In this document: positions 29,014-40,844 of the stretch, in pieces
Layout of the letters: the number at the start of each line of letters is the position of its first letter
Numbering within the stretch: position 1 is the first letter of the stretch
Assembly: GCA_002733645.1 (NCBI GenBank)
Contig: NVWL01000003.1
Location: forward strand, 1-64,000
Origin: Oceanobacter sp.
GTDB taxonomy: Bacteria > Pseudomonadota > Gammaproteobacteria > Pseudomonadales > Oceanobacteraceae
Direction: 5' to 3'
DNA length: 64,000 bases
Translations under genes and position numbers: made by a program
The notes under the pieces: model-generated
The model's input: the letters and a program-made list of their open reading frames with translations, nothing else
The model's database searches: none
What the model was told of the DNA's origin: nothing

Positions 29014-29430
29014 ATGCTGATTCGACTTACATACCTCAGCAAAGCGACACGCGATATGAACATGCAAGACATCCAAGATATCTTGACGGTCGCCCGAGAT
29101 AATAATCAGGGCTTAGAAATATGCGGCATGCTTTGTTACGACCAGCGCTATTTTTTACAAACACTGGAAGGCCCACGCGACGACGTGAATGAACTATTTT
29201 TAGAGATCGCCGAAGATCCCCGCCACGATGATGTCGTCATCATTAGTTATGAATATATCGATGCAACCACCTTTGGCTCTTGGGACATGGGGTTTGCTCC
29301 CGCAACGGATGCCTTTTATAAGTTGTTGAATGATGTCGGCCAAAATACCTTTGACCCCCGAGCCTTAACACCGGAACAAGCGGTAAGTTTTTTAAGCGGA
29401 CTATCCGAGCAACACCAAACGAATAATTAA
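29014..29430 (+). CDS. BLUF-domain blue-light photoreceptor
   Basis: 138 residues, a stand-alone BLUF flavoprotein. The photochemical residues can be placed: Tyr7 in LTYLS, Asn30/31 in DNNQGLEICGMLCY, Gln49 in FLQTLEG, and Trp90-Met92 in SWDMGF. FAD bound here changes hydrogen bonding on blue light. No output domain is fused, so it must act through a partner; the divergent kinase 125 bp away is the obvious candidate. The spacing allows a shared promoter region. Confidence 0.92.
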   Translation: MLIRLTYLSKATRDMNMQDIQDILTVARDNNQGLEICGMLCYDQRYFLQTLEGPRDDVNELFLEIAEDPRHDDVVIISYEYIDATTFGSWDMGFAPATDAFYKLLNDVGQNTFDPRALTPEQAVSFLSGLSEQHQTNN

Positions 29431-29539
29431 ACATCAATAACATAGAGCAAGTAACACAGAGATAGCGCCTCAGCTCCCTTGCCGACACCACGACCTTATT
29501 GTAGGGTTCTCGGTCTGAAAAACTGAACGAGACATCGCT

Positions 29540-31052
<1,513 letters not shown>

Positions 31053-31066
31053 ATTAAGGACACAGA

Positions 31067-31891
31067 ATGACCGACCTCTATGCGGTGTTTGGCAACCCAA
31101 TTGGGCACAGTAAATCGCCTGACATCCACAATGCCTTCGCCGAGCAAACAGGTGAAGACTTGTTTTACAAAGCCATTCTTGCGCCTTTGGATGGGTTTGA
31201 AGACGAAGTTCGTCGCTTTGTTTCACATGGAGGGCATGGCTTAAATGTCACTGTGCCTTTCAAAGAAAACGCCTACCGCATGGCGGACGAAATCACCCCT
31301 AGAGCGCAACAAGCCCAAGCCGTCAACACCCTCAAAAAGCTGGATGATGGCCGCCTTCTGGCAGACAACACCGACGGCGCTGGCTTAGTACGTGACTTAA
31401 CCGTCAATCATTCTGTGAGCTTAGCTGGCAAACGCATACTGATTCTTGGCGCTGGGGGCGCAGTACGTGGCGTTCTTCAGCCCCTACTCGAAGAAAAGCC
31501 AGCAGAGATAGTGATCGCCAACCGAACGGCCAGCAAGGCGGAGCTATTAGCCAATGATTTCGCCGAATTGGGCAACGTCTCTGCGTCTGGCTTCGGTGAT
31601 ATAGAAGGCAGCTTTGGAATTATTATTAACGGCACCTCAGCCAGCTTAGCCGGTGAATTACCTCCAGTACCTGAGAGCGCCGTCAGCCATGTCACCGTCT
31701 GCTACGACATGATGTACTCATCTAAAACCACGGTATTTAACGCTTGGGCCGAAAAACTAGGGGCTGCACGTACCATTGACGGACTCGGTATGCTGGTCGA
31801 ACAAGCGGCGGAAGCCTTTTTTGTGTGGCGTGGAGTACGCCCACAAACGGCACGAGTCATGAAAGACCTTCGCAGCGAAAGACGCCGTTAG
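31067..31891 (+). CDS. aroE: Shikimate dehydrogenase AroE
   Basis: NADPH-dependent reduction of 3-dehydroshikimate to shikimate. 274 residues: substrate site [15 protein letters not shown], catalytic Lys in [10 protein letters not shown] with Asp in [12 protein letters not shown], and the NADP Rossmann motif [14 protein letters not shown]. Last gene of tsaC-hemF-aroE. Confidence 0.97.
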   Translation: MTDLYAVFGNPIGHSKSPDIHNAFAEQTGEDLFYKAILAPLDGFEDEVRRFVSHGGHGLNVTVPFKENAYRMADEITPRAQQAQAVNTLKKLDDGRLLADNTDGAGLVRDLTVNHSVSLAGKRILILGAGGAVRGVLQPLLEEKPAEIVIANRTASKAELLANDFAELGNVSASGFGDIEGSFGIIINGTSASLAGELPPVPESAVSHVTVCYDMMYSSKTTVFNAWAEKLGAARTIDGLGMLVEQAAEAFFVWRGVRPQTARVMKDLRSERRR

Positions 31892-31898
31892 CACCATC

Positions 31899-31926
31899 AA
31901 AAAAGCCCAGCATTTGCTGGGCTAAA
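31899..31926 (-). terminator. Bidirectional-looking terminator between aroE and choice-of-anchor I gene
   Basis: AGCCCAGCA / TGCTGGGCT pair with a two-base centre. The T run is on the minus strand, so it chiefly ends the minus-strand gene at 31972-33813; it may also stop aroE transcripts. Confidence 0.8.
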
Positions 31927-31971
31927 ACACGATCTACTTTTATTCTCTTTCTAAAAACAGACTCGCTACTC

Positions 31972-33813
31972 TCAGTTAAAACTGATCTCAAATACCGACG
32001 TTGTACCGCTCACCTCATTACCAACCGCAATGTAGTGCGCACCACCACGAGTAAAGTAATCAATTGATTCTGGGCCAAGATCACCGGCTGCCGTGTTGTA
32101 AGTGTCGTTATCACACTCATCACCGTCCAACTCAGTACATACGCCCTCGGTGAAGTCACGGTTATTTAGGTAGCTCTGGAATACTGGTGCCGCTGGATCA
32201 GTGATATCAAACACCATCACACCACCTTGACGCTCTAGACCCACAAACGCGAAGTAACGCTCACCAATTTTTGCCGTCTCGATCGCTTCTGGCTCCGTGC
32301 CTTTGTCATCACTGCGGTTATCGCCTGAGTTGCCTTCATCATTGGTCGAGTTGAAGTGATCAGGCTCTACGGCATAAACCTGCTTAGCAATCTCATCACC
32401 GCTGTCGTATACCAGATCACCGGCTTCGCTCCAGATAGAAAACGAACGTGCACCAAAGGTCACGATATCATCGCCTGCGGCGTAACTAGCCGCATCCGTT
32501 ATCACTTTAATGCGCTTCAGCTGATCGTTATCATCTAACGCTGCTTTTAATGGGTGAGCGGCATCAACCAGATCAACGATATCGCCGCCACGCGCTTCAT
32601 CGATAAATGAAATGCAGTCGTCTTCTTCCGTTGTGTAAGCCGTCGCGTCCTCATTATCGCCGCCTGGAGCGAAATCATCGCCATCCCACGTGTGTGAAGC
32701 GTTATCACAAGCTTCTTGCGTCGTTTCATAAATGTACTCACGACCGTCACCTTCGTTGGCTGACAAGATATACGTCGTGCCATCAATATCAACACTGGCT
32801 AAGGTGTCTGGCATATATAAGCCGACTAACTGCTCGTAGCTAGCGAATTCACCAGTGCCTGCATCTTTGTTTGAAGCATCCAGCTCATTACCCGACGCTG
32901 CATTCCAAGACTTAAGCCCTAGACCTTTAAACGCCGTCACACTGGCTGACTCGATATCAATAATGGCCAGTGCGTTATTTTCTTGCAGAGCCACCCACGC
33001 GGTATCGCCAGCTGTGTTTAAAGCAATGTACTCAGGCTCAAGATCTTGGGCAACAGAGGTACCAGCAGGGCCAGCTAAGCGGACATCCATCGGCATTTCT
33101 GCAGCACGAGCAGCGTCGGTATTAAACTCAGCAAAAGACACTTGATTCACCACAGCGTTTGCAGCATCGAAGCCTTCTTTTAAATCAACAACCGTGACAG
33201 AACCCTCTGGGTCGTTGCTGTAATCAGCACTTGGCTCGCCTTCGTTGGCCGTTAAGATGTAACGGGCATCATCAGTCAAGGCCACCATATCGGGCAATGC
33301 GCCAGCGGTATAAGTACCAATCAATGCAAGCGTGTCAGAACGGTAAAGCGCGATTAAGCCTGCGTCTTGTTTTGTCGCGGCTTCAATCGCCACTGCGACT
33401 AAACCCTGTTTGGCTGATACGCTATTCGCTGCGCCAATCTCCACACCGGCGGCTGTCGCTGCGGCGGCTAGATCGATAGTGCTCTCTTTTGATGGCGCGC
33501 TATTCGTGGCTGCAAGCGACAACACGTCGATGGTTGCGTCTTCCGAATTAACCACATAGAGACGATCCGAACATGAGTCGTAACTGACGATTTCAGCTGA
33601 TGAGGTATCAAAATCATTACCCGGTGCGTACGTATCGATAAGTGACAATGACAAAGTGCCTGCCGCCTCAGATTCTTCAACAGAGGTTGCTTCAGTACAT
33701 TCAATCCCTAAATCAAGAAGGGCTTGGTAGACTTCGTTATCGCTATTATCATCGCCGCCACAAGCTGCAAGCGTTGCCGCGCAGATCGCAGGCACAATCA
33801 ATTTAATTTTCAT
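31972..33813 (-). CDS. Choice-of-anchor I family lipoprotein
   Basis: 613 residues with a lipoprotein signal (LAAC lipobox, Cys about residue 18) followed by a Gly/Asp-rich stretch. The body matches the choice-of-anchor I family, a beta-propeller-like surface protein group (LTANEGEPSADY, SANEGDGREY, FGARSFSIW, FVGLERQGGVMVFD). Members are secreted or surface-attached; some are linked to alkaline-phosphatase-like annotations, but activity is unproven. ATG 33813 is chosen since AGGA lies seven bases upstream; ATG 33819 is the alternative. Confidence 0.9.
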   Translation of the reverse strand: MKIKLIVPAICAATLAACGGDDNSDNEVYQALLDLGIECTEATSVEESEAAGTLSLSLIDTYAPGNDFDTSSAEIVSYDSCSDRLYVVNSEDATIDVLSLAATNSAPSKESTIDLAAAATAAGVEIGAANSVSAKQGLVAVAIEAATKQDAGLIALYRSDTLALIGTYTAGALPDMVALTDDARYILTANEGEPSADYSNDPEGSVTVVDLKEGFDAANAVVNQVSFAEFNTDAARAAEMPMDVRLAGPAGTSVAQDLEPEYIALNTAGDTAWVALQENNALAIIDIESASVTAFKGLGLKSWNAASGNELDASNKDAGTGEFASYEQLVGLYMPDTLASVDIDGTTYILSANEGDGREYIYETTQEACDNASHTWDGDDFAPGGDNEDATAYTTEEDDCISFIDEARGGDIVDLVDAAHPLKAALDDNDQLKRIKVITDAASYAAGDDIVTFGARSFSIWSEAGDLVYDSGDEIAKQVYAVEPDHFNSTNDEGNSGDNRSDDKGTEPEAIETAKIGERYFAFVGLERQGGVMVFDITDPAAPVFQSYLNNRDFTEGVCTELDGDECDNDTYNTAAGDLGPESIDYFTRGGAHYIAVGNEVSGTTSVFEISFN

Positions 33814-33916
33814 AGTCATGTCCTAGTCATAAAATTAGGTCGTAAATTCTGTGACGCAGATTGACTGATAAACATGTCAGTTAAATGACAAAACCAAAGT
33901 GGTTTTTAGACAAATA

Positions 33917-33946
33917 AAAACGGGCGCTAAAAGCGCCCGTTTTTTA
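33917..33946 (-). terminator. Terminator after the YebC/YeeN-type gene
   Basis: AACGGGCGCT / AGCGCCCGTT stem (33920-33929 with 33932-33941) with a short loop and A/T runs on both sides, so it can work on either strand. Here it ends the gene at 33961-34680. Confidence 0.85.
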
Positions 33947-33960
33947 ATCACATGCGGCCA

Positions 33961-34680
33961 TTATTCAAATGACCCGTTGTGATAGATTTCCTGAACATCT
34001 TCGAGGTCATTAATCAAGGCTGCAAAACGTTCAAACTGCTCAACGTCGTCACCTGAAACGGGATGCTCCATCGTCGGCAAGTAAGTGATCTCTTCCATTT
34101 CAAAATCGATTTCAGGGTTCATTTCCTGCAAGGCGGTTTTGGTTTTAAAGAAATCTGTAGGCGGCACCAGCACAGTAATCATACCGTCTTCGCAATCGAT
34201 GTCTGACACATCCACGTCCGCCATCATCAGCGCTTCGAGTGCTTCTTCTTCGTCATCACCAGCAAACACAAACATCGCACGGTGATCGAACATGTGCGAC
34301 ACCGACCCCTGAGTACCCAGCTTGGCTTTGCACTTAGAGAACACACCGCGAATATCACCAAAGGTGCGATTGTGGTTATCTGTTAACGCACTGATCAGCA
34401 CCATACAGCCACCCGGCGCGATCCCCTCATACAACGCGGGAACGTAATCTTCGCCCACACCTCCGGAGGCTTTATCGATCGCTTTTTCAATCACGTGGCT
34501 CGGTACCTGGTCTTTCTTGGCACGATCGATCAGGCTGCGTAATGACAGGTTCGCTGAAGGGTCTGTACCGCCCGACTTAGCGACAACATAGATCTCACGG
34601 CCATACTTTGAGTAGACCTTGGTTTTGGCCCCGGCCGTTTTGGCCATTGATTCTTTACGGTTTTGGTACGCTCTGCCCAT
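33961..34680 (-). CDS. YebC/PmpR (TACO1) family protein, YeeN type
   Basis: 239 residues of the YebC/PmpR family, with the N-terminus [20 protein letters not shown] that marks the YeeN subgroup rather than classic YebC. Family members have been described as transcription regulators and, more recently, as factors helping ribosomes at difficult sequences; which holds here is open. Blocks [21 protein letters not shown] and GSVSHMFDH are typical. Monocistronic with its own terminator. The 298 bp between its start and the racemase gene hold nothing I can identify. Confidence 0.93.
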   Translation of the reverse strand: MGRAYQNRKESMAKTAGAKTKVYSKYGREIYVVAKSGGTDPSANLSLRSLIDRAKKDQVPSHVIEKAIDKASGGVGEDYVPALYEGIAPGGCMVLISALTDNHNRTFGDIRGVFSKCKAKLGTQGSVSHMFDHRAMFVFAGDDEEEALEALMMADVDVSDIDCEDGMITVLVPPTDFFKTKTALQEMNPEIDFEMEEITYLPTMEHPVSGDDVEQFERFAALINDLEDVQEIYHNGSFE

Positions 34681-34978
34681 GGGAATTGCTTCTAAATGGC
34701 TAGTTGAAAGACATGAATTGTAACGCTAGGCGAAGCCGTTGTCAGTCTTGAAGCGCGTATTTGATTTTTATCTGTATCTGGCGCTGACAAAAAAATAAAT
34801 ACTTAGATAACGCCTGCTCGACTTAGGAATAACTAAGCAGATCAAATACTGGAAGCTCGCACCGACTCTCATCTAGATATTCGATTTTAATCATCAATGA
34901 TTTAGATTGGTCTTGTAGGTATAAATATAACCTAGCGAGGTTAACAATAACTGGATGGTCATTCCTGATAGTTAACTT

Positions 34979-36163
34979 CTAGATACATTTTCTCTGGTAT
35001 AAATCAGATATGTGTTCATCACTATAACCTAGCTGCTTCAAAACAGTCTGGGTATCAGCACCCAACTCCCTACCTGCTTGATGAGCGGTTGGGCGCTTAA
35101 AAGGCAGCGCTGAATCGATTTGTCTAATTTCATTATTGTTGGCGTCAAGCGCCTGAGTGACCATACCTCTGGCTATAAAATGAGAATGTTTAAACGCTTC
35201 ATTCATGGTTAATACTGGTTCAACACAAGCATCTACCTTAGCAAATTCTGTTTGCCAATAAGATAAAGACTTAGTACGAACTTTGTCAGCGATAGTAGCT
35301 CGAATTTGACGCTGAACCTCTTCACTCTGATCGGAGATTTTGCTTTTCAATTCGGATAAATCTAAAACTGCTAATAAATTCATAGCAAAGCCAGGCTCTA
35401 AACTTCCAATAGAAATATGACGTTGATCGGCAGTTTCATAATAATCATAAAACAAACCGCCATTAAGCATCTCACTGCCTAACTCAGGGTCTTCTCCACT
35501 CGATATAGCATTAGAGCCAAACATAGTCGTCAATGCCATTGCGGCGTCACTCATACTGATATCTAAATACTGGCCCTCATTAGTAGTCATACGTTGAATG
35601 TGGGCCGCCATAATCGCCATAACCGCATGATGAGAACCACCGGCTATATCAGCAATCTGAGTTCCAGATAATACCGGCCCTGTTTCCTTACGACCTGAAA
35701 AACTGGCTAACCCAGAGAGCGCTAAATAATTAATATCATGGCCTGCACGATCTTTAAGTGGGCCGGTTTGGCCGTACCCGGTAATCGAGCAATAGATTAA
35801 TTTTTGTTGAATCTTTTTCAGCGAGTTATAATCTAAACCTAAGCGTTGCATTACCCCTGGTCTAAATTGTTCGATAACGACATCGTACTCCCTAACGAGC
35901 TTGTGAATAATTTCTTTCGCATCCTCATGCTTTAAGTCAATCGAGATACTCTGCTTATTTCGATTCAAAGTTGCGTGAGCAGCAGAAACTCGGCAACTTT
36001 TATCCCCAACAAAAGGAGGCATCAACTTAACTAAGTCTGGACGAGTAGGGGATTCAACTCGAAGAACTTCCGCCCCCATATCTGCAAGCAGTTGAGTGGC
36101 ATAAGGCCCAGGTAATAGAGTAGTAAAATCAAGAATTTTCAAACCTGCTAAAGGCAAAGACAT
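34979..36163 (-). CDS. CaiB/BaiF CoA-transferase family protein, alpha-methylacyl-CoA racemase-like
   Basis: About 394 residues of the family III CoA-transferase fold. The block GHDINYLALSG, with the His and a following Asp in IADIAGG and Glu in GSLEPGF, matches the catalytic set of alpha-methylacyl-CoA racemases more than that of transferases using an aspartate at the ATPGPY-like site. Such racemases convert R to S methyl-branched acyl-CoAs so that beta-oxidation can proceed. Start is ATG 36163; a TTG at 36193 has no ribosome site. Last gene of the five-gene oxidation operon. Confidence 0.88.
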   Translation of the reverse strand: MSLPLAGLKILDFTTLLPGPYATQLLADMGAEVLRVESPTRPDLVKLMPPFVGDKSCRVSAAHATLNRNKQSISIDLKHEDAKEIIHKLVREYDVVIEQFRPGVMQRLGLDYNSLKKIQQKLIYCSITGYGQTGPLKDRAGHDINYLALSGLASFSGRKETGPVLSGTQIADIAGGSHHAVMAIMAAHIQRMTTNEGQYLDISMSDAAMALTTMFGSNAISSGEDPELGSEMLNGGLFYDYYETADQRHISIGSLEPGFAMNLLAVLDLSELKSKISDQSEEVQRQIRATIADKVRTKSLSYWQTEFAKVDACVEPVLTMNEAFKHSHFIARGMVTQALDANNNEIRQIDSALPFKRPTAHQAGRELGADTQTVLKQLGYSDEHISDLYQRKCI

Positions 36164-36260
36164 AAGTGAAGAATCCAAAAGGTGCTGTAACAAGAATAAG
36201 AATTTCTGAAGTGGAAATAACGCCAGCTAGAATAGTTCTAACTAGCGTCTGATATAAACC

Positions 36261-37409
36261 TTATTTAACCATGTCACGACCAATAATGAGCTTCATAATT
36301 TCATTGGTTCCGGCATAAATCTTTTGCACTCGGGCATCAGCATAAGCACGGGCAACAGGATATTCCCACATGTAGCCATAACCACCATGCAACTGTAAGC
36401 ATTCATCTACCACATCACATTGAATATCAGTGGTGAGTAACTTCAACTTAGCAGCCGTAACTGGGTCGAGTTCTTTATTGATATGCAGGTCTAAGCACTT
36501 ATCAATAAATACTCGTGCCATAGTTACAGTAGAAGACATCTCTGCCAGCTTGAACTGTGTATTTTGAAAAGCGGCAATCTCACTACCAAAAGCTTTACGC
36601 TCTTTCACATATGTAACTGTTTTCTCTAATATGGACTCAGCACAAGAGATGGCAGATAGCGATACTGATAGGCGCTCTTGTGGCAACTCTTGCATTAAAT
36701 AAATGAAACCCATGCCTTCGGTACCTAATAAATTTTCTTTAGGTACTTTTACATCTTGGAAAAATAATTCAGAGGTATCTTGAGCCTTCATACCAATTTT
36801 ATTTAAGTTCTGGCCTTTAACAAAACCTTCACTATCGGATTCAACCAAAAATAGACTAGTGCCTTTTGCCCCAGCAGATGGGTCTGTTTTAGCAACCACA
36901 ACGACAAGATTAGCAAGCTGACCATTAGTAATAAAAGTTTTTGAACCATTAAGAATATAATGTTCACCATCATTACTTAACACCGCATTAGTTTTCACAC
37001 CCTGCAAGTCAGAACCAGTACCAGGCTCTGTCATTGCTATCGCAGTGATGATTTCACCGTTCACACAACCCGGTAAATATTTTTTCTTCTGCTCCTCTGT
37101 CCCATAAGCCATGATATAAGGCACAGCAATGTCCGAGTGCAAACCAAAACCGACACCGGTTAAACCGAAGTTAGCAATTTCTTCTGCAACCACTGCGTTA
37201 TAACGAAAATCGACCCCCACACCACCATAAGATTCTGGCACTGTTGGACTTAAATATCCCATTTCACCAGCCTTGCGCCAAAACTCCGTACTTACTTGAC
37301 CGTCTTTTTCCCACTGCTCATGAAAGGGAACGGCCTCTTCTAGCAAGAACTTGCGAAAGCTATCACGAAACATCTCATGTTCAGATTCAAATACAGTACG
37401 TTTTATCAT
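36261..37409 (-). CDS. Acyl-CoA dehydrogenase
   Basis: 382-residue FAD enzyme introducing the alpha-beta double bond in acyl-CoA. The signatures AIAMTEPGTGSDL and the C-terminal QLHGGYGYMWEYPVARAY... AGTNEIMK are clear; the glutamate in GTNEI is the usual catalytic base. AGGAAG precedes the ATG. Located between the FadJ-like gene and the racemase gene, so likely acts on the same substrates. Chain-length preference cannot be read. Confidence 0.95.
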   Translation of the reverse strand: MIKRTVFESEHEMFRDSFRKFLLEEAVPFHEQWEKDGQVSTEFWRKAGEMGYLSPTVPESYGGVGVDFRYNAVVAEEIANFGLTGVGFGLHSDIAVPYIMAYGTEEQKKKYLPGCVNGEIITAIAMTEPGTGSDLQGVKTNAVLSNDGEHYILNGSKTFITNGQLANLVVVVAKTDPSAGAKGTSLFLVESDSEGFVKGQNLNKIGMKAQDTSELFFQDVKVPKENLLGTEGMGFIYLMQELPQERLSVSLSAISCAESILEKTVTYVKERKAFGSEIAAFQNTQFKLAEMSSTVTMARVFIDKCLDLHINKELDPVTAAKLKLLTTDIQCDVVDECLQLHGGYGYMWEYPVARAYADARVQKIYAGTNEIMKLIIGRDMVK

Positions 37410-37442
37410 TTTTGACTTCCTGTTTTTATTTGTTTATTAAAA

Positions 37443-39611
37443 TTATTTGTCTTCAAAGATCATATGATCTTTTGCCATTCTTTTTAGCAAGCCTGGTACT
37501 TTAAAACGCTCTCCGAAGTTTTTGTGTAACTGCTCAGAGCGCTCTATGAAATTATCCAAACCGATTTGATTAATGAACTGTAAAACCCCACCAGTCCAAA
37601 CAGGATAACCAATGCCCATGATAGAGCCAATATTGGCATCACGAACGCTGGTTAGAACATTTTCTTCAAGACAACGGACGGTTTCTATCGCTTGAATATA
37701 GAGGAGACGATCTTTGATTTCTGCCAAATCAATTTTTCTATCTGCTTGCTCAAAGGTTGCTTTCAAACTCGACCAAAGTTGTTTTTTCGATCCTTTTGGT
37801 AATTCTTTATCTGGATATGAATAAAAACCTGCTCCAGCGAGCTTACCTTCGCGCTTCAATGAAATCATCTTATCCACTGTCACTTCAGCAGGATGATTAA
37901 TATATTTTTTACCTTCTGCCTCCATATCAAGCATGGTTTGCTTTCGGATCTTTTCTAGTAACGTTAAGCTTACTTCATCGGTAACTGCCAGAGGTCCAAC
38001 CGGAAAACCTGCTAAGAAAGCACCATTCTCAATGGCGGCTGCGGAAATCCCTTCTCCTAGCATGGCAATCCCTTCGTTAACAAAGGTGCCAAAGACACGT
38101 GAGGTATAAAATCCACGACCATCATTTACTACAATCGGCGTTTTCCCAATTTGCTGAACATAGTCATAAGCGAAGGCTAACGTTTCATCAGATGTTTTTT
38201 CACCGCAAATAATTTCTACCAATGGCATTTTATCCACGGGAGAGAAAAAATGGAGGCCAATAAAATTCTCAGCATTTCTCGATGCTTCTGCTAAACCCGT
38301 AATAGGTAAGGTAGAAGTATTAGATGCAAATACTGCTGAAGATGATAACTGTGCTTCCGCCTCTTGAGTAACGTTGGCTTTTAATTCACGGTTTTCAAAT
38401 ACCGCTTCAATCACTAAATCACAACCGGCTAATTTCTGAGCATCATCAGTTGGCAAAATTCTATTTAATAACGCATCACGTCTATCTTGTGAAATGTGAC
38501 CTTTACTTAATTTCTTATCCACAATTTTTTGTGAGTAGGCTTTGCCGTTCTCTGCATTTTCTAGGCTGATATCTTTCAAAACAACATCAATGCCTTTTGA
38601 AGCAGAAGAATAAGCGATACCTGCTCCCATCATGCCAGCACCTATTACACCAAGCTTGTTAGCTTTTTTTCGTTCAATATTATCAGGTCGCGCAGCTCCA
38701 GCTTTAATCTCGTTCAACTGATACCAGAAAGTGCCAATCATATTTTTAGCGATTTGGCTGCAGGCTAATTCAACAAAATAGCGGGACTCAATACGCATCG
38801 CCGTTTCAACATCCACTTGTAGGCCTTCTATCATAACGGCCAAAATAGATTCAGGAGCAGGCAGCGTTCCCTTGGTTTTAGCTCGAACCATTGCCGGAAC
38901 AATTGGCAGTATTTTTGCTAATCCAGGATGATTGGGTTTACCCCCAGGAACCTTATAGCCTTTCACATCATAAGGCTGTTGAGTATTGCCATCGGTCGTT
39001 GAATTAGATTTAATCCAACCAATCGCAGACTCCAGCATAGCTTCTGGCGAATCAACAATCTGGTCAATCAAACCAAGCTCTAAACCTTCATCAGGCTTAA
39101 ATTGCTTACCTTCTAATAAGAAAGGCATTGCTGCTTGAACACCTAATAAACGTGTCATACGAATTACGCCACCACCGCCGGGCAATAATCCCAGAGTGAC
39201 TTCAGGCAGGCCTAAGATAACGCCTTTTTTTAATGCAATGCGATAATGAGCAGAAAGCGCCAGCTCCCAACCACCACCTAGCGCTGCGCCATTTATGCAT
39301 GCAACAACTGGCTTACCCTGAGTTTCAATTGCGCGCAGAGCTAGCTTTAAACGATTGACCATATCGTATAATTGATCTGCGTTTTCTTTTTGTATCGTAA
39401 ATAAATCGTCGAGATTACCACCAGCAAAGAACGTCAATTTAGCCGAACGAAAAATCACCCCGGAATAATCATCTTGAAGAAGCTTCTCAACCGCAGCACA
39501 TAATGAATCGGTAAATTCATCATCCATTAAGTTAGCGCTGGCATTGGGTTTATCAAGAATCAGATGAACAATATTATTCTGATCTTTTTCATAAATTACT
39601 GAATTCATCAT
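37443..39611 (-). CDS. Multifunctional enoyl-CoA hydratase / 3-hydroxyacyl-CoA dehydrogenase (FadJ/FadB-like)
   Basis: 722 residues: N-terminal crotonase domain (about 1-200; oxyanion-hole block GAALGGGWELALSAHYRIA and LPEVTLGLLPGGGG hold the two glutamates) and C-terminal NAD-binding dehydrogenase (LGVIGAGMMGAGIAY near 318, SNTSTLPI, ENFIGLHFFSPVDKMPLVEI). Hydrates enoyl-CoA and oxidises the 3-hydroxy product. It follows directly on the thiolase stop, with AAAGGA as its ribosome site. Confidence 0.95.
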   Translation of the reverse strand: MMNSVIYEKDQNNIVHLILDKPNASANLMDDEFTDSLCAAVEKLLQDDYSGVIFRSAKLTFFAGGNLDDLFTIQKENADQLYDMVNRLKLALRAIETQGKPVVACINGAALGGGWELALSAHYRIALKKGVILGLPEVTLGLLPGGGGVIRMTRLLGVQAAMPFLLEGKQFKPDEGLELGLIDQIVDSPEAMLESAIGWIKSNSTTDGNTQQPYDVKGYKVPGGKPNHPGLAKILPIVPAMVRAKTKGTLPAPESILAVMIEGLQVDVETAMRIESRYFVELACSQIAKNMIGTFWYQLNEIKAGAARPDNIERKKANKLGVIGAGMMGAGIAYSSASKGIDVVLKDISLENAENGKAYSQKIVDKKLSKGHISQDRRDALLNRILPTDDAQKLAGCDLVIEAVFENRELKANVTQEAEAQLSSSAVFASNTSTLPITGLAEASRNAENFIGLHFFSPVDKMPLVEIICGEKTSDETLAFAYDYVQQIGKTPIVVNDGRGFYTSRVFGTFVNEGIAMLGEGISAAAIENGAFLAGFPVGPLAVTDEVSLTLLEKIRKQTMLDMEAEGKKYINHPAEVTVDKMISLKREGKLAGAGFYSYPDKELPKGSKKQLWSSLKATFEQADRKIDLAEIKDRLLYIQAIETVRCLEENVLTSVRDANIGSIMGIGYPVWTGGVLQFINQIGLDNFIERSEQLHKNFGERFKVPGLLKRMAKDHMIFEDK

Positions 39612-40820
39612 TTAAATCCTTTCAATAATAGTTGCGATACCCATACCACCACCAACACACAGCGTGGCAAGGCCGACTTTTAGATCACGCGCTTCAAGCT
39701 CGTCCAGCAGGGTACCTAAGATCATTGCACCGGTTGCACCTAATGGGTGCCCCATAGCAATTGAGCCTCCATTCACATTAACGATGTCTTCACTGATTTC
39801 CATTTCATCAATAAAACGCATTACCACAGAAGAAAAGGCTTCATTCACTTCAAACAAATCAATATCAGAAATATCCATACCAGCTACTTTTAAAGCTTTG
39901 CGCGCAGCAGGCCCCGGACCGGTTAACATGATGGTGGGGTCTGTTCCTACCACCGCAGTCGCCACTATTCGGGCGCGGGGCTTCATATTAAATTGCTTAC
40001 CTGCCGTATCACTGCCAATTAAAACCAATGCGGCACCATCAACAATACCCGATGAATTCCCAGGGCTATGTACATGACAAATCGATTCAACTTGTGGGTA
40101 AGGTTCTTTGGCAACACCATCAAAACCCATATCGCCCATTGCCTGGAAAGACGGTTTTAATTTACTCAAGGTTTCTACACTGCTATCAGGACGAATTAAT
40201 TCATCATGATCCAGTAGGATGAGTCCATTACGATCGGTCACCGGAATGACTGATTTTTTAAAGGCATTTTTTTCCCAAGCTGCTGCGGCTTTTTGATGTG
40301 AGCGCACCGCAAACTTATCTACGTCTTCGCGGGAATAACCGCCCAGCGTTGCAATTAAATCAGCACCAATCCCTTGTGGCATAAAACCTGTCGACATATT
40401 GGTTTCTGGATCCATCGCCCAAGCGCCACCATCACTCCCCATTGGTACACGGGACATAGATTCAACACCGCCAGCAACAACCAAATGCTCCCAACCGGAG
40501 CGGATCTTCATCGCTGCGGCATTCACCGCCTCTAAACCCGACGCACAAAAACGGTTTAATACCACACCAGCTACATCGTTATCCCAGTTGGCCGTTAGAG
40601 CGGCTGTTTTTGCAATCACCGCACCTTGATCACCAACCGCTGTGACACACCCGATGACAATATCGTCTACGGCGGCGGTATCAAACTGATTACGTTCTTG
40701 TAGGCTAACCAGTAAGTCACTAAGTAGCGTGATAGGCTTTACTTCGTGCAAAGCACCATTGGGCTTACCACGTCCACGCGGGGTGCGAATGGCGTCGAAA
40801 ATATATGCTTCAGTTGTCAT
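39612..40820 (-). CDS. Acetyl-CoA C-acyltransferase (thiolase)
   Basis: 402-residue thiolase cleaving 3-ketoacyl-CoA. The nucleophile is the Cys in [11 protein letters not shown], with [18 protein letters not shown] (His) and LCVGGGMG (second Cys) towards the C-terminus. In the operon between the SDR and the FadJ-like gene; 24 bp after the SDR. Confidence 0.95.
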   Translation of the reverse strand: MTTEAYIFDAIRTPRGRGKPNGALHEVKPITLLSDLLVSLQERNQFDTAAVDDIVIGCVTAVGDQGAVIAKTAALTANWDNDVAGVVLNRFCASGLEAVNAAAMKIRSGWEHLVVAGGVESMSRVPMGSDGGAWAMDPETNMSTGFMPQGIGADLIATLGGYSREDVDKFAVRSHQKAAAAWEKNAFKKSVIPVTDRNGLILLDHDELIRPDSSVETLSKLKPSFQAMGDMGFDGVAKEPYPQVESICHVHSPGNSSGIVDGAALVLIGSDTAGKQFNMKPRARIVATAVVGTDPTIMLTGPGPAARKALKVAGMDISDIDLFEVNEAFSSVVMRFIDEMEISEDIVNVNGGSIAMGHPLGATGAMILGTLLDELEARDLKVGLATLCVGGGMGIATIIERI

Positions 40821-40844
40821 GGGGGTTCCTTTTATCTAGGGCCG

